From Fictibacillus enclensis (lineage in GTDB: Bacteria; Bacillota; Bacilli; Bacillales; Fictibacillaceae): a stretch of DNA of 64,000 nucleotides. The notes beneath the pieces were generated by a model that saw nothing but the letters and a program-made list of their open reading frames with translations, had not been told where the DNA came from and searched no databases. A program made the translations under genes and the position numbers. Numbering within the stretch: the first letter of the stretch is position 1; each line of letters begins with the position of its first letter. Below are positions 48,200 to 57,035 of the stretch, piece by piece. Location of the stretch: contig NZ_KQ758617.1 of NCBI RefSeq assembly GCF_001457035.1, positions 1,612,001 through 1,676,000 of the forward strand, given 5' to 3'.

Positions 48200-50474
48200 G
48201 GAGATCTCTCCTTACTTTTTTCAGCAGCTTAAGCGAAAGTTCTTTCGCATTTTCGCCTTCAAGCATGGTGCCGGTACAGGAAGGACATCCTGACTCACAA
48301 GGGCAGGTGTCAATAACATGGTACGCTTCACTGATGACGGTGTCCCAGATCTTATACACATTTTCACTTAAGCCGATGCCACCAGGATAGCGGTCGTACA
48401 GGAAAATAGTCGGCTTGCCCGAATGGACCGCTTTAATCTGCGGCACTACATGCAGGTCATTTGGGTCACACATCACGAACAACGGAGCTACATTCTTTAG
48501 CACATTGGCAATTCCGATCAGGCCCTGTTCCATGGAGCTTTCAGCCACATCATCAAATGACTTCCGGTCAAATTCCAGCCATGTCGCTGACGTGTGAAGC
48601 TCCTCTTCAGGCAAATGGATCGGTCCGGAACCGATATTCTCATGCGTTTCAAATTTGATTTTTTTAAATATCGTGGCCATGGCATTGACTGTAACTTCCC
48701 CAAACGCCCTTTCCTGACCTTGTAAAACGGTGTTTTTATCGACTTCAAGTACTTTCAGCGAAACTGCAAGATTTGCGTCCGTAAAATAATCTACATCCAC
48801 TTCTCTTACATAGGCTTTCTTTTCCTCATAATCCAGTTTCTCCACTTGATACTGAACACCCTGATGCAGATAAATGGCCTCTTCATGCAGAAGCGTCATG
48901 GAACTGAACCGGTCCATCTCACCAATGATCCTTACGTTCGCCACATCACTCTGGTCGACGATCACAACATTTTCCTGTGAAGCCGAGCGCAGAGAAATAT
49001 TATGAGCAGGAAAGGAATCGTTCATCCAGAAAAAACGTTTCCCTTGGTGATGAAGCACCTGCTCTTCTGTTAAAAACTCAAGGATATCCTCAATCTCAAC
49101 CTCTCCAAATGTGTCCCCTTCACCAAAGGGCAGCTCATAGGCGGCACATTTCACATGATCCACCAGAATAATGAGATTTTCAGGATTAATGCGGGCAGAT
49201 TCGGGAGAACGGTCGAAAAAATACTCCGGCTGGCTGACGATGTATTGATCCATTGGGCTTGAGCTCGCGACCATGATGACCACAGACTCATCCTGCCGCC
49301 GGCCGGCCCGTCCTGCCTGCTGCCAGGCACTCGCGATCGATCCTGGATACCCTGTCAAAATACAGGCATGCAGCTGACCGATATCCACTCCAAGTTCCAG
49401 GGCATTCGTACTAACAACGCCCATGATTTCCCCATTGCGCAGCCCTCTTTCAATAGCCCTGCGCTGGGTTGGCAAATAACCGCCACGATATCCCTGGATG
49501 GATTTCATGCCGTACTCCTTTTTGGCCAGTTCCTGAAGGTACGTAAGAAGAATTTCAACCCGTACCCGGCTCCGTGCAAACACAATGGTTTGTATCTTGT
49601 TTTTTAGAAAGTATCCTGCCAGATCCCTTGCCTCCAGGGTGGCCGATTTCCTTACATTGAGCGGCTTGTTTACGACAGGCGGATTATAGAAAATAAAGTG
49701 CTTCCTGCCGCTTGGGGCCCCGTTGTTATTAATCAGCTTCATGGGTGATCCTGTCAGCTTTTCAGCCAAATCCTTCGGGTTAGCGATGGTGGCTGATGTG
49801 CAAATAAAAATCGGATTGCTGCCATAGAAAGAACAAATTCTCTTCAGCCGCCGGATTACATTGGCTACATGGCTGCCAAACACCCCGCGGTATGTATGAA
49901 GCTCGTCGATCACGATATATTTCAGATTTTCAAACAGAGATACCCATTTCGTATGGTGCGGCAAAATCGCCGAGTGCAGCATATCCGGATTGGTCATTAC
50001 GATATTACCTGCTTTTCGGACAACCTGCCTGATGTTGGCCGGTGTGTCCCCATCATACGTATAACTTTTAATATCCAGTTCAATCGCATCAATGAATGCG
50101 TTCATTTCTGCTTTTTGGTCCTGAGCGAGCGCCTTGGTCGGAAAAAGATACAATGCCCGGCTATCAGGATGATTGGCAATCTCCTGGAGCACTGGGAGAT
50201 TGTAGCACAGCGTTTTACCGGATGCCGTTGGTGTTACAGCTACAATACTCTTTCCTTCGAGCGAAGTTTGAAACGCCGTAAGCTGATGTGAATACAGAGA
50301 GGTTACCCCCCTGTCTTTCAATGCTTTCTTTATATGTGAATGAAGGGAGTCAGGAATTGCTCCTGTTACCGCCTCTTTTTCTTCGATGGTTTCCCAATGA
50401 ACAATCTGATTTGAAATAGAAGGCTCCGTTCGTAATAATGCAAGCAATTCCTGCATTGTTTTTTTGATTTCCAT
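48168..50474 (-). CDS. mrfA: DNA repair helicase MrfA (YprA)
   Basis: 768-aa superfamily 2 helicase. Walker A VTPTASGKT (about residue 82), DEAH-type VIDELHTYRGVFG (about 190), motif III TSATIANP (about 232) and motif VI QQAGRAGRRQ (about 387). The C-terminal DUF1998 domain carries a four-cysteine cluster CPCESGCPSC near residue 730, needed for metal binding in MrfA. Works with MrfB in mitomycin lesion removal. Monocistronic promoter upstream; GAGGTGA before the ATG. Confidence 0.95.
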   Translation of the reverse strand: MEIKKTMQELLALLRTEPSISNQIVHWETIEEKEAVTGAIPDSLHSHIKKALKDRGVTSLYSHQLTAFQTSLEGKSIVAVTPTASGKTLCYNLPVLQEIANHPDSRALYLFPTKALAQDQKAEMNAFIDAIELDIKSYTYDGDTPANIRQVVRKAGNIVMTNPDMLHSAILPHHTKWVSLFENLKYIVIDELHTYRGVFGSHVANVIRRLKRICSFYGSNPIFICTSATIANPKDLAEKLTGSPMKLINNNGAPSGRKHFIFYNPPVVNKPLNVRKSATLEARDLAGYFLKNKIQTIVFARSRVRVEILLTYLQELAKKEYGMKSIQGYRGGYLPTQRRAIERGLRNGEIMGVVSTNALELGVDIGQLHACILTGYPGSIASAWQQAGRAGRRQDESVVIMVASSSPMDQYIVSQPEYFFDRSPESARINPENLIILVDHVKCAAYELPFGEGDTFGEVEIEDILEFLTEEQVLHHQGKRFFWMNDSFPAHNISLRSASQENVVIVDQSDVANVRIIGEMDRFSSMTLLHEEAIYLHQGVQYQVEKLDYEEKKAYVREVDVDYFTDANLAVSLKVLEVDKNTVLQGQERAFGEVTVNAMATIFKKIKFETHENIGSGPIHLPEEELHTSATWLEFDRKSFDDVAESSMEQGLIGIANVLKNVAPLFVMCDPNDLHVVPQIKAVHSGKPTIFLYDRYPGGIGLSENVYKIWDTVISEAYHVIDTCPCESGCPSCTGTMLEGENAKELSLKLLKKVRRDLHVDAVQTEAL

Positions 50475-50621
50475 ATCGTCACCTCATCTCCTATTTTATC
50501 GAATAAACGTTCGCAAGAAAACCATTAACTTTTCATTTGACATATATACTCTAATTAAAGTATGAAATGAAGCATGCCAGATTGAAAAATTCTACATTTG
50601 GAGGGACGATTTTATAAATAA

Positions 50622-50974
50622 AGAGATTATTTCATTGAAGGAAGCCAGGGGCGTGATGCCCTTAAAAAAGACATTTATAAAAGCTTCCAAAACTTTAGTA
50701 ATCTCCGTTCGTTATACGCCTCTCTTTTTTTAAAAAACAAGTAGACCTCGGAAAAATTATCGATCTTACGGAGAAAGCGGTTGAACGGACAAAAAGGAGA
50801 TTTCAACTGCTATATGATTCTCAAATGCCTGAATGGTGGGGAATTTACAGCGAAAAAGTCTCGGAAAACATATACTTTATTACATCGCACGCCAGAAGCA
50901 ACATCGAGTATGACCTTGGATGGCTTGAAAAGCTGCTGATTTTTCTTCGCAAGATGGCAACAGATAACGGTTGA
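50622..50974 (+). pseudogene. Decayed PadR-type regulator
   Basis: Remnant of a PadR-family regulator. One frame (50622-50744) encodes DYFIEGSQGRDALKKDIYKS and then SNLRSLYASLFLK before a TAG; a second frame continues as VDLGKIIDLTEKAVERTKRR up to a TGA at 50972, ending with NIEYDLGWLEKLLIFLRK, typical of the PadR C-terminal dimerisation helices. A single-base change in the T7/A6 run (50725-50737) would join the frames. The N-terminal winged helix is missing (a TAA lies just upstream). So it is truncated and frameshifted. It lies in the otherwise empty 50475-50981 interval. Confidence 0.65.
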
Positions 50975-50981
50975 GACAGGT

Positions 50982-51602
50982 TCAACTTGATGTATATTTT
51001 ATTGCTTTTTCATAGTCTTTTATTTGATCTACATCAAATAATAAACGGTCATCCTTAAAATCGATAAATGATCCCTGTCCGATTTGGTGATTTGCAAAAA
51101 GGGATTTTGCACCCTGGTCTCCCTCAAGCTTTAGCAAACTGGGGAAAACACGGCTGGAAAACAGAACGGGAGGCTGAATAATCCCCTGTAAACGGGCCGC
51201 AACAAATGGAGGATCAAACCTTTCATACTGATTAATCAAGTCCTCAATTATTTCTTTCGTTACAAAAGGCTGGTCCGCCAGCATGATCACTATAGCATCT
51301 ATCTGTAATTGTATCGCTTGCTTAATGCCGGTTTTTAATGATTCTGCCTGCCCGTGGTTTTCAGTTCCGCAACGGACAAGATTCAAGCCGTTATTTTTCG
51401 TATTGCCTCTTAGGGCAGGATCTAACCAGTCAAGATCATCCTCTTTTCTTACAACAACGATTATGTCATCGAGTCTTGAGCTCAATGCATTTTCCAAACC
51501 CAGGCTTCCTACCGTTGAGTGTTTTAAAGGAAGAGCTAGTTTATTTACACCCATCCTCCGGCTATATCCTGCTGCCAAATAAATCCCCATCATTTTTCGC
51601 AT
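50982..51602 (-). CDS. pucB: MobA/MocA-like nucleotidyltransferase, PucB-like
   Basis: 206-aa NTP transferase. N-terminal IYLAAGYSRRMGVNKLALPL is the LxAGxSxRMGxxK nucleotide loop; VIMLADQPFVTKEII carries the metal-binding Asp. Resembles B. subtilis PucB and MocA, which provide molybdenum cofactor cytidylyl transfer for xanthine dehydrogenase. No xdh genes are next to it here, though a molybdoenzyme is encoded at 28.7 kb. Monocistronic. Confidence 0.82.
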   Translation of the reverse strand: MRKMMGIYLAAGYSRRMGVNKLALPLKHSTVGSLGLENALSSRLDDIIVVVRKEDDLDWLDPALRGNTKNNGLNLVRCGTENHGQAESLKTGIKQAIQLQIDAIVIMLADQPFVTKEIIEDLINQYERFDPPFVAARLQGIIQPPVLFSSRVFPSLLKLEGDQGAKSLFANHQIGQGSFIDFKDDRLLFDVDQIKDYEKAIKYTSS

Positions 51603-51687
51603 AAATTGATATCACCTTCTAATAGTATATTGATGAAAAAGCACTAATCATATGTATAAGTAAAGAACCTCAATTTATTACGGCAAA

Positions 51688-51716
51688 TAAAAACTCTTGG
51701 CTAGACCAAGAGTTTT
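51688..51716 (-). terminator. pxpA terminator overlapping the coding end
   Basis: AAAACTCTTGG / CCAAGAGTTTT perfect 11-bp stem; the gene's last codons and stop lie inside it. Confidence 0.88.
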
Positions 51717-52441
51717 TTACATGAGCGGATACTCCACCCAGCATGAAAAAGTGTATTGTGAACCAGTTTCATAATATGTGGGGCATCGGGTGTATCGCTA
51801 TGTACACAAACGGTCTGTAAATCATATGAATCCTGGTCGAGTACCTTTAAAACCGTTTCAGCAATTTCGAAAGGGCTGCCGATCTCCTCTTCGCACCATC
51901 CAAATCGTTTTTCACCATTCTTACCATATGGCCGATCAGCATAATACTCATTCATGACCCGTAATCCAGCCTGGTCTGCCCTTATGCTCAGTTCTGACCG
52001 TGGCAATGCATAAATATCCAGTTCAGGGTTGTACGCTTGAATCGCCTCAATGGTGGCACAGCTAATGTCTTCCTGTTCCGAAGCCATCATATAGAGGGAA
52101 CCATGAAGCTTAATATGTGACATGGACAATCCTGCTATTGTTAAGAACCCGTCCAGGGCACCAAGCTGGTAGATGATATAATCATAGACTTCCTGAGCTT
52201 TTGCTTTTATTTCGCGGGTTCCAAATCCTGCCCGGTCCGGAAATCCAACATGGGCTCCTATGCGTACGCCATAAGAAGCGGCAAGATCAATGGTCTTTTT
52301 AATGACGTGTGGATCTCCTGCATGAAATCCGCAGGCGATATTGGCAGAACTGATGAAAGGCATCATGGCTTCATCTGCCCCGTATCGATAAATCCCAAAG
52401 CTTTCTCCAACATCACAATTTAAATCCATCTTTTTTTTCAC
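51701..52441 (-). CDS. pxpA: 5-oxoprolinase subunit A (LamB/YcsF family)
   Basis: 246-aa LamB/YcsF protein, subunit A of the bacterial ATP-dependent 5-oxoprolinase PxpABC. Signature MDLNCDVGESFGIYRYG at the N-terminus, ANIACGFHAGDPHVIK (about 33-48) and IGAHVGFPDRAGFGTRE (about 61-77). Start is GTG 52441, or ATG 52429 four codons in. No pxpB/pxpC are seen nearby, unlike the usual operon, so the partners must be elsewhere or the function differs. Confidence 0.9.
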   Translation of the reverse strand: MKKKMDLNCDVGESFGIYRYGADEAMMPFISSANIACGFHAGDPHVIKKTIDLAASYGVRIGAHVGFPDRAGFGTREIKAKAQEVYDYIIYQLGALDGFLTIAGLSMSHIKLHGSLYMMASEQEDISCATIEAIQAYNPELDIYALPRSELSIRADQAGLRVMNEYYADRPYGKNGEKRFGWCEEEIGSPFEIAETVLKVLDQDSYDLQTVCVHSDTPDAPHIMKLVHNTLFHAGWSIRSCKKLLV

Positions 52442-52577
52442 ACGCCATCATCCCCGTTTAGAAAGTTTTCCTAAGTAACTTGAGCATATAACATATACTA
52501 CCTCGTTTCATGTTATATGTAAGGTTTTCTAACACCATTTCTTTGCTCCACCAAACACACGTGTGAGATTATCCAAA

Positions 52578-52610
52578 CAAAAAAAGCTCTTACGATTCTT
52601 CGCAAGAGCT
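52578..52610 (-). terminator. Terminator of the FNT channel gene
   Basis: AGCTCTTACG / CGCAAGAGCT stem with a T-run on the minus strand. Confidence 0.85.
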
Positions 52611-52621
52611 ATTCGAACACT

Positions 52622-53419
52622 TTAGGAAATTTTTCTTTTCGCTTTGTCCTTTATATTTTTATGGTAGGTAAAAAAGTAAACGAATCCTACAAATACAGCT
52701 CCACCAATTATGTTACCAATAAAGGTAGGGATGACATTTGCGATGAAATCCATCCATGTGTAATAACCGGCAAAGATTGCAGCCGGAATGAGGAACATAT
52801 TAGCGACCACGTGCTGAAAGCCAATAGCTACAAACGCCATGATTGGAAACCAGATTCCTAAAATTTTCCCGACAACATCATCAGCTCCATACGCCAGCCA
52901 AATGGCCAGACAAACGAGCCAGTTGCAGCCAATACCTGAAATTAACGTTTGGAAAAACGACTCTTCCAGTTTTCCCTGTGCAATGGCCAGTGTCTTAGCG
53001 AGAAAAGGTCCTGTTTCCGTCAGTCCCACTACATGTCCAAAAAAATAGGCCACAAAAAGTGCTCCGATCAAATTGGCAATCGTGACAAAGACCCAATTCT
53101 TCAGCAGGCCTTTCCATGTAATCCTTTTCGCGTACAATGCCATTGGCACAGACATCATATTGCCCGTAATTAACTCACTTCCCGCAAGAACAACGAGTAC
53201 AAGCCCGACCGGAAAAACGGCTGCCCCAAGAAAAGAGCCAAAGCTTCCCCAGTCTTTCGGCAGGTTGCCACTGACCCGGATATCAAGCAAAAACCCAAGT
53301 GCAATGAAAGCTCCGCCTAAGAAACCGAGGATTAGGAGCGTCAATACCGGTGATCGTGCTTTATCAACGCCTGCCTCAATGGCGATTTCACTAACTCTAT
53401 CCGGCTTATTAAATGCCAT
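52622..53419 (-). CDS. Formate/nitrite transporter family channel
   Basis: 265-aa FNT-family pentameric channel with six membrane helices. The pore motifs are present: GSELITGNMMSVPMAL (helix 2/3 region, about residue 82) and AIGFQHVVANMFLIP (about 200) with the conserved pore histidine. C-terminal tail is basic (KNIKDKAKRKIS). Substrate may be formate, nitrite or lactate; B. subtilis has YrhG and YwcJ of this family. Monocistronic. GGGAGG before the ATG. Confidence 0.92.
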   Translation of the reverse strand: MAFNKPDRVSEIAIEAGVDKARSPVLTLLILGFLGGAFIALGFLLDIRVSGNLPKDWGSFGSFLGAAVFPVGLVLVVLAGSELITGNMMSVPMALYAKRITWKGLLKNWVFVTIANLIGALFVAYFFGHVVGLTETGPFLAKTLAIAQGKLEESFFQTLISGIGCNWLVCLAIWLAYGADDVVGKILGIWFPIMAFVAIGFQHVVANMFLIPAAIFAGYYTWMDFIANVIPTFIGNIIGGAVFVGFVYFFTYHKNIKDKAKRKIS

Positions 53420-53541
53420 GGTGATGCCTCCCTGTTGATAGTTTAAAAGCCAAATGCAAATACTTATATATTTTTAGAATTTAGCCCAATATTAGGAAGT
53501 ATAAACCTGTAAAGGTGTTATGTAAACTAAAATTCCCCTAT

Positions 53542-53576
53542 AAAAAAAGCGGCAGAGAGCTTCTCTGCCGCTTTTT
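53542..53576 (-). terminator. Terminator of the sugar operon
   Basis: AAAAAGCGGCAGAGA / TCTCTGCCGCTTTTT stem, 15 bp, then a T-run on the minus strand; ends the regulator-dehydrogenase transcript. Confidence 0.92.
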
Positions 53577-53586
53577 AGCTATTCAA

Positions 53587-54720
53587 TTATTGTAGCACCT
53601 GATCTGTTCTTTTTTCATCGGGTATTTCCTTTTCATTATCGTCAAAATAAACCGCCTGCCCTGTTCTTGCCGATTCGTATATCGCTTCCAAAATTTCCGT
53701 TACAACGAGCGCTTGCTCCGGTTTCACCACTGGTTCCTTATTATTCAGGAGAGCATCGATCCAAAGTCTTGCTTCATGATCAGCATCGCTTTCCTGGTCT
53801 GCATCATAGAACGCAACGCCTTTTCCATCAATTTGAATTTGATTGGTGTAAAGTTTGCCGAGATCTTCTCCATTGATCCTCAGGCCATCGTGCATATCTG
53901 CTCCTCCCTCTGTTCCGCATAACGTACAGCGGGCTTCACCTGTATGCAGTGTATTGAGCGCCCAGCTGGTCTCAAGCGAAATGGTCGCGCCATTTTTCAT
54001 CGTAATCATGCCAAATGCAGAGTCCTCTACTTTAAATTTGTCAGGATCCCAGGAACCCCAGGCATTGGCTGCATCTTTTTTCTGTCCTAATTTATGAAAC
54101 GTCGTGCCAAGAACAGCTTTTGGTTCATAGTTGTTCATCATCCACAGCGTCATATCCAGTGAATGGGTTCCAATATCAATGAGTGAGCCTCCACCCTGCT
54201 TTTCTTCGTCTAAAAAGACTCCCCATGTCGGTACCGCACGACGGCGGATGGCGTGAGCTCTTGCATAATAGATGTCTCCAAAGTCACCTCGCTCGCACAG
54301 CTTGTGCAAATGCCAGCTGTCGGCACGGAATCTGTACTGATATCCGATAGTCAGCTTCTTCCCTGTTCGTTTTGCTGCATCGACCATGCGCCTCGCATCG
54401 GCCGACGTCTTGGCCATTGGTTTTTCGCACATGACATGCTTGTCGGCTTCAAGCGAATCAATGGTAATTTCTGCGTGAGAGTGATTGGGCGTGCAGACAT
54501 GCACTACATCCACGTCTTCATTTTGAAGGAGTTCTTTGTAATCGATGTAGACTTTTGCATCGTTTATTCCAAAATCCCTGGCTGCTTTTATCGCCCTTTC
54601 TTCCTCAATATCACAAAAAGCGATAAGCTCCACCTCATCAATCTTTGACAAACTCGGCATATGCTTTCCATTGGCAATTCCGCCGCACCCAATGATTCCG
54701 ATTCTAATTTTTTTAGACAT
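53587..54720 (-). CDS. Gfo/Idh/MocA family dehydrogenase 1
   Basis: 377-aa NAD(P)-dependent sugar/polyol dehydrogenase. Rossmann motif IRIGIIGCGGIANGKHMPSL at the N-terminus, then CEKPMAKTSADARRMVDAA (the EKP motif with the conserved Lys, about residue 99) and GGGSLIDIGTHSLDMTLWMM (about 176, with the catalytic-region His). Last gene of the operon, 16 bp after the second dehydrogenase. Likely oxidises a substrate imported by the ABC system; which sugar is not shown. Confidence 0.92.
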   Translation of the reverse strand: MSKKIRIGIIGCGGIANGKHMPSLSKIDEVELIAFCDIEEERAIKAARDFGINDAKVYIDYKELLQNEDVDVVHVCTPNHSHAEITIDSLEADKHVMCEKPMAKTSADARRMVDAAKRTGKKLTIGYQYRFRADSWHLHKLCERGDFGDIYYARAHAIRRRAVPTWGVFLDEEKQGGGSLIDIGTHSLDMTLWMMNNYEPKAVLGTTFHKLGQKKDAANAWGSWDPDKFKVEDSAFGMITMKNGATISLETSWALNTLHTGEARCTLCGTEGGADMHDGLRINGEDLGKLYTNQIQIDGKGVAFYDADQESDADHEARLWIDALLNNKEPVVKPEQALVVTEILEAIYESARTGQAVYFDDNEKEIPDEKRTDQVLQ

Positions 54721-54736
54721 ATATGTTCCCCCTTAA

Positions 54737-55759
54737 TTATTTATTAAATTGAACTTCCTTCATTTCAGAAACCAATATTCTTCGTCCTTCACGATTAGAC
54801 TTTTCAGCCGCTTCATTAATGAGAGTCAGGTCACAAACATCCTTTTTTGTGATCGTTGTTTTCTCATCCTTTACGATGGAGGATATCCATTGTTCCATCG
54901 GCATAGGGAGTGCTTCAGGCAGTTGGTCTGGAGTTATCCAACCGTCTTTCCCAACAGAAGAGCTGTTCAGCCTGACCTGATTTTCCTCGATGAGCAATGC
55001 TCCTTTTGTGCCGTATAGCTCCAGCTTAAACGGGCTGTTTTCCGATAAAAAACCCGTTTCTATCGTTCCGAGAGCCCCGGATTCGTAATGAATCAGCACG
55101 GTTGCATTCTCTTCCACCACTCTTTCACTGCTTTGCTGAAAGATGGCGGTGACAGAGGCAGCAGGGCCAGCCAGTCTGTTGGTCAAATAAATGGGATGGG
55201 CGCCGAGATCGATCAATGCCCCTCCTCCGCACGCTTCTTTATCAAAAAAATGTTCAGGAAGCCAGCCATTTTTACTGCCAGCTGAGGGAACCGCCCCGTT
55301 ATGCGCGAGCCGGCAGCGGATCGAGGTTAAATCACCAATCCAGCCCTGATCCAAAGCATGCTGTGCATACAAATAATAATCCGAAGTTAAACGGGGAAGG
55401 GAAACCATCAGCTTGATTCCCGCTTTTTCGGCCGCGTCATAAATTTCTTCACACTCTGCTGTCGTAAATGCCAGCACCTTTTCCGTAAACACATGCTTCT
55501 TGTGCTCGATGGCAGCCATAATGATTTCTTTGTGCTTGTTGGTCGGCGTATTCACGATGACGGCATCAATTTCGGGATTTTCCAGTATAACTTCCAAATC
55601 TTTTTCGAATCCCACACCCAGTTCCTGAGCCCATTTTCTCCCGCGGTCTTCCTCCTCATCCCAAACCATGTGAATGGCAATGGAAGGATTATTGTTTGCG
55701 TCTCTGGCGTAGTCATCGGCATGAACATGCCATCGGCTCAGCATTGCGGCTTGTATCAT
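54737..55759 (-). CDS. Gfo/Idh/MocA family dehydrogenase 2
   Basis: 340-aa dehydrogenase, paralogous to the neighbour. The N-terminus is unusual: MIQAAMLSRWHVHADDYARD lacks the GxGxxG dinucleotide motif, so cofactor binding may be altered. The EKP motif is changed to FTEKVLAFTTAECEEIYDAA; GGGALIDLGAHPIYLTNRLA is intact with its His. It is 18 bp downstream of the regulator gene. Its odd Rossmann start suggests a distinct reaction or a partner role to dehydrogenase 1. Confidence 0.9.
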   Translation of the reverse strand: MIQAAMLSRWHVHADDYARDANNNPSIAIHMVWDEEEDRGRKWAQELGVGFEKDLEVILENPEIDAVIVNTPTNKHKEIIMAAIEHKKHVFTEKVLAFTTAECEEIYDAAEKAGIKLMVSLPRLTSDYYLYAQHALDQGWIGDLTSIRCRLAHNGAVPSAGSKNGWLPEHFFDKEACGGGALIDLGAHPIYLTNRLAGPAASVTAIFQQSSERVVEENATVLIHYESGALGTIETGFLSENSPFKLELYGTKGALLIEENQVRLNSSSVGKDGWITPDQLPEALPMPMEQWISSIVKDEKTTITKKDVCDLTLINEAAEKSNREGRRILVSEMKEVQFNK

Positions 55760-55776
55760 TTACAATCACACTCCTG

Positions 55777-56925
55777 TTAAAATGATTTACTGGTTTGTTT
55801 GACAGGTATTCTGTTCATCGAACACGTCGAATTTCCTTCAACAAGTTGGGCATCCAGAAATTCTTTTTTTATTTCTAGATTTCCGTTCATCATCTCCACT
55901 AAGCGGTTCATGGCCAAGCGTCCCATCTCTCTTTCATTTTGCCGCAGGTGTGTAAATTCCCAACCGCTTAAATTATTATCGTGTGCATCAAAGCAAAGAA
56001 TGGACAGATCCTCAGGTACACGCAGACCGAGCTGGTCAGCCGCTCGTTTGGCCAGGACAGCAATATTGTGCTCGATCGCGAACAATGCAGTCATTTCCGG
56101 ATGCTTCTTCAGATGATTCTTGATGATATCAATGTCATGCTCAGGCGTGATGTTCTGGCTGAAGGCAATCGGCAGCGACTTTTTTAAGTCCGTACACCAT
56201 AATTGCCGGTTCACGATTTTGTTTTGTTCCTCATAGGCTTGCAATATGCCCGAAAAACGGTCGACAATCGTGGTTGTTTCAATGATGGAAGGCGCGAGAA
56301 CGCCAATGTGTTCATGACCTAAATTAAATAAGTGTTTCATTCCTTTTTTCGCTGCTTTAATGTTGTCAGTGGATACAAAAGCTGCCCCGACTCCTTTAAA
56401 CGTCCGGTCAATCAGAACCAGTGGATACTCCGCGATAATCATTTTTAAAATTTCCGTTCCATAATGCTCCGCCTGAGCAGGATAAAGGATTAATCCATCT
56501 ACCCCATACCCTATCAGCTGTCTGATCGCCTCTGCTTCTTTTTCAACAGAGCCAAGCGTCCGTTTGAAGATCACAAAGCACCTCTCACCGGCCGCTTCTT
56601 CAATGCTCGATATCACTTTTGATACATAGCTGTCATCAAAATCTGTTATGACAAGTCCCACCAGAAAGTTATTTTTACTTTTTTCGAGAGTTTCCGAACT
56701 TTCCTGGCTGTCCTTCATGTCGGAAACAAATGTGCCTTTTCCACGCTGGCGGAAGACGAGTCCTTCTGTAACCAGCAGTTCGATGGCTTTTTTGCTTGTG
56801 ATTCTGCTCACCTGAAAAGAGTTCGATAACTCTTTTTCAGAAGGCACACGTTCGCCTGCCGCGTATTTGCCATTCATGATGTTTCTTTTGATTGATTGAT
56901 AGACTTGTTTGTATAAAGGCTCCAT
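55777..56925 (-). CDS. GntR-type HTH / LacI-type sugar-sensing regulator (AraR-like)
   Basis: 382-aa regulator with a GntR winged helix at the N-terminus (LYKQVYQSIKRNIMNGKY, then SRITSKKAIELLVTEGLVFR) and a LacI/periplasmic-binding-type effector domain (about 90-370), with VGLVITDFDDSYVSKVI and GVLAPSIIETTTIVDRF. The same architecture as B. subtilis AraR. ATG 56925 has GGAGTGG upstream. Encoded between the transporter genes and the dehydrogenases, with its own promoter; candidate operators are found at both promoters of the operon. Probably a sugar-relieved repressor. Confidence 0.93.
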   Translation of the reverse strand: MEPLYKQVYQSIKRNIMNGKYAAGERVPSEKELSNSFQVSRITSKKAIELLVTEGLVFRQRGKGTFVSDMKDSQESSETLEKSKNNFLVGLVITDFDDSYVSKVISSIEEAAGERCFVIFKRTLGSVEKEAEAIRQLIGYGVDGLILYPAQAEHYGTEILKMIIAEYPLVLIDRTFKGVGAAFVSTDNIKAAKKGMKHLFNLGHEHIGVLAPSIIETTTIVDRFSGILQAYEEQNKIVNRQLWCTDLKKSLPIAFSQNITPEHDIDIIKNHLKKHPEMTALFAIEHNIAVLAKRAADQLGLRVPEDLSILCFDAHDNNLSGWEFTHLRQNEREMGRLAMNRLVEMMNGNLEIKKEFLDAQLVEGNSTCSMNRIPVKQTSKSF

Positions 56926-56944
56926 AAAACCACTCCAAAACCAG

Positions 56945-56989
56945 AAATATGTATACAAAAATTCGGAAAACGCATACATATTTATTATA
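56945..56989 (-). promoter_or_regulatory. Promoter and operators of the AraR-like gene
   Basis: Minus-strand -10 TATAAT (56989-56984) is followed by inverted arms GCATACATATTT (56972-56983) and AAATATGTATAC (56945-56956), 11 of 12 matching, spacer 15. The right-hand site fits ATATGT-NN-ACAWAW, also found at the transporter promoter. Confidence 0.65.
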
Positions 56990-57035
56990 CCTGAATGGTC
57001 AGATAATTCTAACACTCATGCTTATTTCTGTAAAT

